Assembly: GCA_030847615.1 (NCBI GenBank)
Contig: JAUMIR010000004.1
Coordinates: 104,360,001-104,424,000, forward strand
Direction of reading: 5' to 3'
DNA from: Gambelia wislizenii
Lineage: Eukaryota > Chordata > Lepidosauria > Squamata > Crotaphytidae
DNA length: 64,000 nucleotides
Positions 58,634-64,000 of the stretch are shown piece after piece (position 1 is the stretch's first letter; every line of letters starts with the position of its first letter). The position numbers were made by a program, and so were the translations under genes. Below the pieces are notes generated by a model. The model was not told the origin of the DNA, made no database searches, and saw only the letters and a program-made list of their open reading frames with translations.

Positions 58634-59581
58634 TCAAAAAGTTTGCAACTGCTGTGTGAGCATGAGCTGGCACCCGCTGTTGACATGATTCATGACCTTC
58701 TGCTTCAGCTGTGCAACCTGCTCTCGCAGCATGTTGGCAGTGGATGCAAGTTCTGAGTTCTGGGCTTTCAAAGTTTTCACTTTTTCTTCCAACCTGGCAA
58801 TCCGCTCCAACTTTCTTTTCCGGCACTTGGAGGCTGCAATTCGGTTTCGCATGCGCTTCCTCTCTGCCTTGATCCTCTCCTGGGATTCCATGTCAATAGG
58901 CGACAGGGGAGGAGTCTCCCCAGGCATTTCTGGGACAGTCTGAGGCTCTTCTTTCAGAGCTTGAAGGCGAGGATGTTGCACCGGCATCTGAGGATTCAGA
59001 TGATGTTGAGGAGGGTAGCCCAGGTTATTTGCGGTGTAGTTAGGCGCTGTACTGAGAGTGTTGGGGTTGAAATTGCTGAGGTTGGCATAGACTGGGGGCT
59101 CACTGTGCAAGTTGGCACTGAAGCCATTGTTTCCAGCCATTGAAGAGACTGGGGGCATGCCAGTGTTTGCAGGCTGGGCAGCAGCAGAGGTAACACTTGG
59201 CATGGTGTTTTGATTGTGTAGCTCTGCAAGAGCCCTGACAAAGCCTTCAGCAAACCCTTCTTGTTCATCTGTGACATTTTTGGGGCACAGGAACTGGGTA
59301 GGGGTGGGAGTGGTGGTGATCAGTCCATTGCCAGACTGGATAATTAGTCTCTCCAGTTCAGGAGAAGCCAACTTGAGGAGGCCTACATCTGGAGAGGTCA
59401 GGATATCGGCATTCTTGTTCCTCAGGTGCGGCTTGAGGTTACTGGAAGGGTCAGCCAGATTGAGGGTCATGTTCTGTTTCAGAACTTTGGGGTTATTATA
59501 TCCATAAGTACCACTTTCTGGCTGGACGAAGGTCGTATTTATGGCATCGTCATAGAATGTAGGTTCCATCTTTGTAGTCAT
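58634..59581 (-). CDS. JUN: transcription factor Jun (c-Jun, AP-1 subunit)
   Basis: A single uninterrupted exon encodes 315 residues, typical of this intronless gene; human Jun has 331 and the difference lies in the middle. Jun dimerises with Fos or ATF proteins in the nucleus and binds TGACTCA-type sites. The delta/JNK docking region is at about 30-57. Ser63 and Ser73 (LTSPD, LASPE) and Thr91/Thr93 (TTPTPT) keep the exact human positions for JNK phosphorylation. [11 protein letters not shown] at about 223-233 is the GSK3 and MAPK cluster. The basic region (about 239-266, [20 protein letters not shown]) keeps the redox Cys of SKCRKR, followed by the leucine zipper to about 292 and the invariant C-terminus [11 protein letters not shown]. 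The start is at 59581 (MTTKMEPTF) because the context TTCTATGAC agrees with known Jun. Met5 has a stronger context (AAAGATGG) and an in-frame ATG at 59641 would add 20 residues. No damage seen. Confidence 0.98.
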   Translation of the reverse strand: MTTKMEPTFYDDAINTTFVQPESGTYGYNNPKVLKQNMTLNLADPSSNLKPHLRNKNADILTSPDVGLLKLASPELERLIIQSGNGLITTTPTPTQFLCPKNVTDEQEGFAEGFVRALAELHNQNTMPSVTSAAAQPANTGMPPVSSMAGNNGFSANLHSEPPVYANLSNFNPNTLSTAPNYTANNLGYPPQHHLNPQMPVQHPRLQALKEEPQTVPEMPGETPPLSPIDMESQERIKAERKRMRNRIAASKCRKRKLERIARLEEKVKTLKAQNSELASTANMLREQVAQLKQKVMNHVNSGCQLMLTQQLQTF

Positions 59582-60740
59582 AGAATACAGTCCACAAGTC
59601 CGTTCCCCTCCGAGCCAAGAAACAAACAAACAAAAAACCAAGGAAAGGGAAGCAGCAAGTTTGTGATCACTTCAAAAAAAGTTCACAAGAGTCCGCCCTC
59701 TGCTGCTGCTTGTTGCTACTCAACAACAGCCGCTGCTGCCAAAAACACAACAGAGAAAAACAATAATTAATTATGAAATGGAAAAGCGAAGAAGAAATCG
59801 AAAACCAGGAGGGGATCAATGACTAAAGTCTTACTTTTTGGCCACAAGGCATTGATTGGCTTGTCTGTCCCCGGTTTCTCCACCTTCCCTTCCTCTGAGA
59901 AATAAGGAGGCCAAGACAGGCTTCACAAACAAGCCAGCAAGTTCTCGCTCAGCCCCAGCAATCCAGGCGTGTGAGTGAAAAAGGGCGGCCCCACAATTAT
60001 TTAGGGGTTCGCCTCCCTTATCGCTCTGAGGGAGGAGGTTGGAAAAGTCCAGCAACTTTCCCCCCTTCTTCTTTTAAAATAAAGTCCTCTTTCTGCCCGG
60101 CCACCCCACCCCTCGTGGGAGTGTCCCTGTGTCGCTCGAGCCGAGTTTGGTGGGTTTTTTTCTCTCCCAACACACACTTGTTGGAGCCTCTCCGCGCCGA
60201 TTTCCCTTCTTCTTTTCCGGAAGAAAAGTGTGTGTGTGGGAAGAAGAGAACACGGGAACCGTCTGGGTCCTTCCAAGTCCAGTCAAAAGCTCCACAAAGA
60301 GGAGGAAGAGGAGCCCCCCACAAAGTAGTTCTCCCCCAAATTATAAAATGAAAGGGCGGTGGGGGGGGGAGTTTGAGGCGAGGCTCCAGGAGTTGTTCAG
60401 CTCCAGAAATGAAGGAATTCACTTGTAGCCCTTCGAGGAGGAGAGGCGCAGCAGCGGCCGGCCGACGGAGATCCCCTCACAAAGCGACACCACGGAGGGA
60501 CACCCGGAGGCTCTCGGTTTCCCCCTCAACTCGGGCCCGCAGCCCTGAAGGAAACCGGCCTCGGCGATAACAGGAGAGGTGGTGGCTGCCGTCGCTGCTT
60601 TTCTGGGTGCCGCTGCTTCTTCTTCTTCCTTCCTCGCCGCCTCCTTTGCCTCCTCCTGCCGCCACACGGCCGCCTCTCGAAGCCGCCTCAACCGCTGCTT
60701 CTCTCCTCCCGCCTCCGACTTCACTCTCCCAACTCTGAGC
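59582..60740 (-). other. JUN: JUN 5' untranslated region
   Basis: About 1.1 kb between the promoter and the coding start, without a recognisable intron. Long GC-rich 5'UTRs are known for JUN. The start of transcription is inferred at roughly 60720-60750 from the distance to the MEF2 and TRE sites. CTG and CTC runs lie at 59700-59740 and 60590-60680. Open frames on either strand inside this region are not supported as proteins. Confidence 0.65.
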
Positions 60741-60786
60741 TCTTTCCCAGCGTGGAGCGCAACACTTATCAGTGAGCAGTAACGCC

Positions 60787-60796
60787 CTAAAAATAG
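60787..60796 (-). promoter_or_regulatory. JUN: MEF2 site in the JUN promoter
   Basis: CTATTTTTAG on the minus strand, identical to the MEF2/RSRF site of the mammalian JUN promoter, a few bases downstream of the proximal TRE. Confidence 0.9.
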
Positions 60797-60800
60797 CCCA

Positions 60801-60808
60801 TGATGTCA
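60801..60808 (-). promoter_or_regulatory. JUN: proximal JUN TRE (AP-1/ATF site)
   Basis: TGACATCA on the minus strand, identical to the proximal jun1TRE known from mammals, which binds Jun-ATF2 and gives positive autoregulation. Spacing to the MEF2 site (TGACATCATGGGCTATTTTT) is unchanged. Confidence 0.92.
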
Positions 60809-60822
60809 CCACGAAGCCTTCT

Positions 60823-60840
60823 GATTGGCTTCCGCCTCCC
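60823..60840 (-). promoter_or_regulatory. JUN: CCAAT box and GC-rich box of the JUN promoter
   Basis: The minus strand reads GGGAGGCGGAAGCCAATC, an Sp1-like GC box followed by CCAAT, just upstream of the proximal TRE, in the same order as in mammals. Confidence 0.8.
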
Positions 60841-61012
60841 GAAGAGGAGAGGGAGGAGCCTCTGAGTTGTGCCCATTGCAAAGGCGCCCATCTCCATGGC
60901 CACCTCCCACCCCCTCCCCTAGAAGCTTCTCCGCCCCTCCCTTGTCTGTATGTGTGCGTCTCCGAGAGCGAGGGCGCGCGCGCCTGCCTGCCTCACGCGG
61001 AGCACTCTGGGA

Positions 61013-61020
61013 TGAGGTAA
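61013..61020 (-). promoter_or_regulatory. JUN: distal JUN TRE (jun2)
   Basis: TTACCTCA on the minus strand, identical to the distal jun2TRE of mammals. It lies about 205 bases upstream of the proximal site, a wider spacing than I recall for human. Confidence 0.8.
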
Positions 61021-61153
61021 TGCCTTGAGCTCCGTTTGCAGCGGGGCATTGTGGGCTGACGTATTGTTTTTGAATATCTGGTTACCCGCTTAAGGAGCTC
61101 CGGTGGGGTTGGCAAGGAGGTCCCTCCCGCGCGTGCGCACTGGGGGCGGGGGG

Positions 61154-63036
61154 GGGAAGAGCCAAAGGAGGCGGTATGGTCTTCCATGGGGAGATACCAA
61201 GTAGTGAATGGAGATGGGGGAGGGAAGGGAAGATCCACAAGAGTTCCAAAGGGGGGCGGGGAGAGATAGACGTGGAACTTATCCTGCCTGGCTCGATGGT
61301 GGGACGTGCAAATGAGTGTATGTATGTACAGTATATCTATATCTACATCTGTACATAAAATGGAAAAATAAAAGTTTATTTTAAAATATTTTTATTGCAG
61401 AGAAAGAAAAATAAATTAATTATAATGTGACCTAAAATACATTTCTAATTAATTTATTTTTCTTTCTCTGCAATAAAAATATATTTAAATAAACGTTTAT
61501 TTTTTCACTGTAGATACATACCATACATTTTTACAGTGTACATTTGTAAACAAACAAACAACTTCAAAACAACAATAAAACAACTAGTGCAACTCTTATG
61601 ATTTTTGAGTTTGGATGTCAATGGGTCTTTCCCTGGTGCCTTCTGATTGGGAGCATCAATGTCAGCTTTGTTGAAATCAAACCAGGCTGATTCTTCAATC
61701 CGTTTCTAATAGTAGTGTACAGTAATTCTGAATCTTACTCCCATCCCCGCCACCTATTCCGGGAAGAAGAGAGATGGGAGGGGGGGTCTGAGCCATACCA
61801 TCAGATTGCAGCAGCTAATCGGGATTTCAGGGCTACTTAAGTAGCTTTCTGATAAATATCCCGGCTTCTTTCTCTCTCTTGCCCGGTAACCTTAAGCCCT
61901 TAAGGTGGAACCTTTGGTGGCTGCTTCTGCATTAGATGAGGGTGGTGAAACATGGATCCGGAGGTGGAGGAAGAGGAGGAGTATGATGGGCTGACTTCCA
62001 CGTGATGGCCCCTTCCTCCGCCTCCATCCCCCTCGGCAGGAGCCCTGTTGCTCATCCCTAAGATCTTCCATGCAGGAAAAACGGAGGGAGGGAGGTCTTG
62101 GCAGCAATGGGGTGTCAATATGTATCATTTTCCTTGAAACAACTCCCCAATAGCCTCAGAGGCTCGGGGTGGGGTGGGGTGGGCTTCCTCCCGAGTAAAC
62201 CCATGCAAAAGTTTTCATAGGTACCTGCCTCCAGACATCGGCCATCCTGCGGAACTCCCGGCCACTTGCTTTTCAAGGCTGTGTAAGAGGTTTTGCGGGG
62301 CTGTCAGCAAGAACTGGCCCAAACAGCCTTGGTTCTGATTTTTTTTAATTATTATTATTATTTTACCGCCCCCATCTTGAGCCTTCCTTTCACAAGGAAA
62401 GGGCGGGGAAGGAAAAAAAAAACCCCTCCAAACTGGAGCACAAAGTCTTCGGTCCGTAAATGCTCAGTTTTCCCTGATCCTCTTTGAAAACAGTAGACTC
62501 TAATGATAGCGGGGGGGGGCGTATTTTATGTATTTAGGTCACAGCATCATCACAATTAATTATTATTAATATTAATATTATTATTAATATCATTAATAAT
62601 AATATCCAATTATTATTTTTTTGGGGGGGGAACCGGCCCTGGTGGGCGGGAAGAGTTCTTGCAAAATACCCCGCAGGCACCACCTTTTCCCAGGGACCTC
62701 AAACGCAGCTCTTTGCAAACTTGAAGGCTGTTTTCTCCCCAAACTCTCCGCTTTTCCTCCTCCGCTTCAAAACCCATCCCCTTTGGGCCGTCTCCCGCCA
62801 AGAGCTTGTTAACACTTTGCGCGGATTCTCCCACCTCGGCGGAGTTTTCCTTCTCCTGCTCAAGAGGGAGGAGGCGACCTTCTTCCCAATGGACCCGCCT
62901 GATCCCGCCAGGCAGGGGAAGGGTCCGCTTTCCTCCCGCCCTGCCTTTGTATGGGCAAAAGGGCGAATCAGGCTTTCTCCCCCTTGGGTGCCTTCAAGTC
63001 GTTTCTGACTTATGGCGAACCTATCACGGGGAATTC
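61154..63036. other. region upstream of JUN, no gene recognised
   Basis: Contains the 61362 palindrome and an (ATT)n-like AT-rich tract at 62557-62618; short C/T- or G-rich runs occur elsewhere. Frames on both strands are short and show no domain. A divergent non-coding transcript, as exists upstream of human JUN, is possible but not shown. Confidence 0.4.
61362..61506. repeat. 145-bp AT-rich palindrome upstream of JUN
   Basis: Two ~59-base arms centred on 61434: TTTTTATTGCAGAGAAAGAA at the left pairs with TTCTTTCTCTGCAATAAAAA at the right, and AAATAAATTAATTA with TAATTAATTTATTTTT. The spacer is about 27 bases. Probably a MITE, but the ends and target duplication are unclear. Confidence 0.8.
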
Positions 63037-63700
63037 TTGGCAGGATTTGTTCCGGGGGTGGTGGTGGTCCTTTGCCTTCCTCTGAGGCTGAGAGAGTGTG
63101 ACTTGCCCAAGGTCACCCAAGTGGGTTTCTTTTTTTAAAAAAAATAAATAAAAATATATTTAAAAAACGTTTCTTTCACACTAGCCTCTAGAGCAGCCTT
63201 TCTCAATCTTTTTTATCCTGAGGGAATTCTTGAAACAATTTTCAGCTCTCAGGAAACCCCTGTTGGATTTGTTCGTGGTGGTGGTGGTCCTTTGTTTTCC
63301 TCTGAGGCTGAGAGAGTGTGACTTGCCCAAGGTCACCCAAGTGGGTTTCTTTAAAAATAAAATAAATAAAACAATATATTAAAAAAACTTTTCTTTCACA
63401 TTAGTGGCTACAGCAGCCTTTCTCAATCTTTTTTACCTTGAGGGAACCCTTGAAACAATTTTCAGCTCTCAGGAAACCCCTGTTGGATTTGTTCGTGGTG
63501 GTGGTGGTCCTTTGTTTTCCTCTGAGGCTGAGAGAGTGTGACTTGCCCAAGGTCACCCAAGTGGGTTTCTTTAAAAAAAATATTAAATAAAACAATATAT
63601 TAAAAACTTTTCTTTCACACTAGCGGCTAGAGCAGACTTTCTCAATCTTTTTTACCCTGAGGGAACCCTTGAAACAATTTTCAGCACTCAGGAAACCCCT
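63037..63700. repeat. 221-bp unit in three tandem copies
   Basis: GGATTTGTTC starts at 63043, 63265 and 63485. Each unit holds a SINE piece (TGTGACTTGCCCAAGGTCAC, in reverse), an A/T-rich stretch and the left part of a hAT-like element (CTTTCTCAATCTTTTTTA, TTGAAACAATTTTCAGC). Units 2 and 3 are nearly identical, so the duplication is young. Confidence 0.9.
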
Positions 63701-63830
63701 GCCTAAAAATTATTATATCTAGAGCGCAAAAAAAATAGTTTATTTTTTCCCAATCTCAATATCAGGTGGAACCCCTAAGCAACCTCTTGGGGATCCCTAG
63801 GGTTCTAGGGAACCCTGGTTGAGAAACCCT
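63633..63830. mobile_element. hAT-like MITE (complete third copy)
   Basis: The left end, CAGACTTTCTCAATC here and CAGCCTTTCTCAATC in the first copy, and the right end GGTTGAGAAACCCTG are inverted. CTCTAGAG at 63185-63192 and GTCTAGAG just after 63830 suggest an 8-base duplication around the whole array. Confidence 0.65.
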
Positions 63831-63843
63831 GGTCTAGAGAATA

Positions 63844-64000
63844 CAGTTGTTCCTCCGTATTCACAGATTTGGCATTCACGGATTTAAGTATTCACAGCTT
63901 GAAAATATTCTTAAAAAATAATAATCCAAAAAGGATACCTTGATTTTGGCATCTTATATAAGGGACACCATTTTGCTATGCCATTGCATATAATGGGACT
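63844..64000. mobile_element. pogo/Tigger-like MITE, cut by the window edge
   Basis: Starts after TA with CAGTTGTTCCTCCGTATTCAC. The inner CATCTTATATAAGGGACACC matches 23589-23814. Confidence 0.7.

Larger units (their letters stand above)
60400..61150. promoter_or_regulatory. JUN: CpG island of the JUN promoter
   Basis: CpG dinucleotides are dense here (for example GCGGCCGGCCGACGG near 60454 and GAGGGCGCGCGCGCC near 60970), while they are rare in the surrounding intergenic DNA. It covers the start of transcription and the upstream control sites. GCGCGTGCGCAC with GGGGGCGGGG at 61130-61153 looks like adjacent NRF1 and Sp1 sites. Confidence 0.75.

Noticed and set aside
58692..60881. Frames antisense to JUN or in its GC-rich 5'UTR
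   Set aside because: They are shadows of the coding sequence or products of GC-rich composition.
63037..63700. CRISPR-like direct repeat array
   Set aside because: The spacing and content are explained by tandem duplication of transposon pieces; the host is a vertebrate.

Overview
This is a stretch of vertebrate nuclear DNA, most likely from a squamate reptile and probably an iguanian lizard. The evidence is a JUN gene with a typical sauropsid protein, together with a repeat mix characteristic of lizards: CR1 LINEs ending in the ATTCTATG-type tail, L2-like LINEs, RTE/BovB tails, an L1 fragment, 5S-rRNA-derived SINEs, MIR/CORE-like tRNA SINEs, hAT and pogo/mariner elements, and many small non-autonomous DNA transposons. 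There is no bacterial-style gene organisation, no CRISPR array and no operon.

Only two cellular genes can be supported, and both are on the minus strand. At the left edge (1-1491) is the 5' part of a gene encoding an N-terminal CARD followed by many ankyrin repeats. It matches the architecture of the CARD- and ANK-domain inflammasome adapter (Caiap type) and runs out of the window. Near the right edge is an intact single-exon JUN gene (coding 58634-59581). Its 3'UTR and poly(A) signal lie at about 57958-58633, its 5'UTR is about 1.1 kb, and its CpG-rich promoter (about 60775-61025) keeps the proximal TRE, the MEF2 site, a CCAAT box and the distal TRE.

The roughly 56 kb between the genes is intergenic and dominated by mobile elements, often nested. 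2.3-5.5 kb holds three copies of a ~0.6 kb DNA element ('family B'). 8.36-9.86 kb is a 1.5 kb element with inverted ends. 14.8-17.8 kb is a long, decayed L2-like LINE with endonuclease and reverse transcriptase. 18.0-18.7 kb is a ~100-bp tandem repeat. 21.7-22.8 kb is an L1 insertion carrying an 86-bp inverted copy of nearby DNA at its 5' end, inside an older L2-like copy. 25.0-26.6 kb is two CR1 copies in tandem. 28.4-36.2 kb contains three copies of a ~570-bp element ('family A', ends GGACTTTATC, 3-bp target duplication) and two fold-back elements nested in CR1 copies. 42-51.8 kb contains more L2, SINE, hAT and family A/B copies, again nested. 52-57.9 kb is mostly unrecognised. 61-64 kb, upstream of JUN, has a 145-bp palindrome, AT-rich simple sequence and a 221-bp unit repeated three times.

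I did not find a convincing new multi-gene system. The most unusual observations are the group of GGACTTT-ended fold-back/3-bp-duplication elements, the L1 insertion with its inverted filler, and the CARD-ankyrin gene. All repeat class names come from memory of family features, without database searching.
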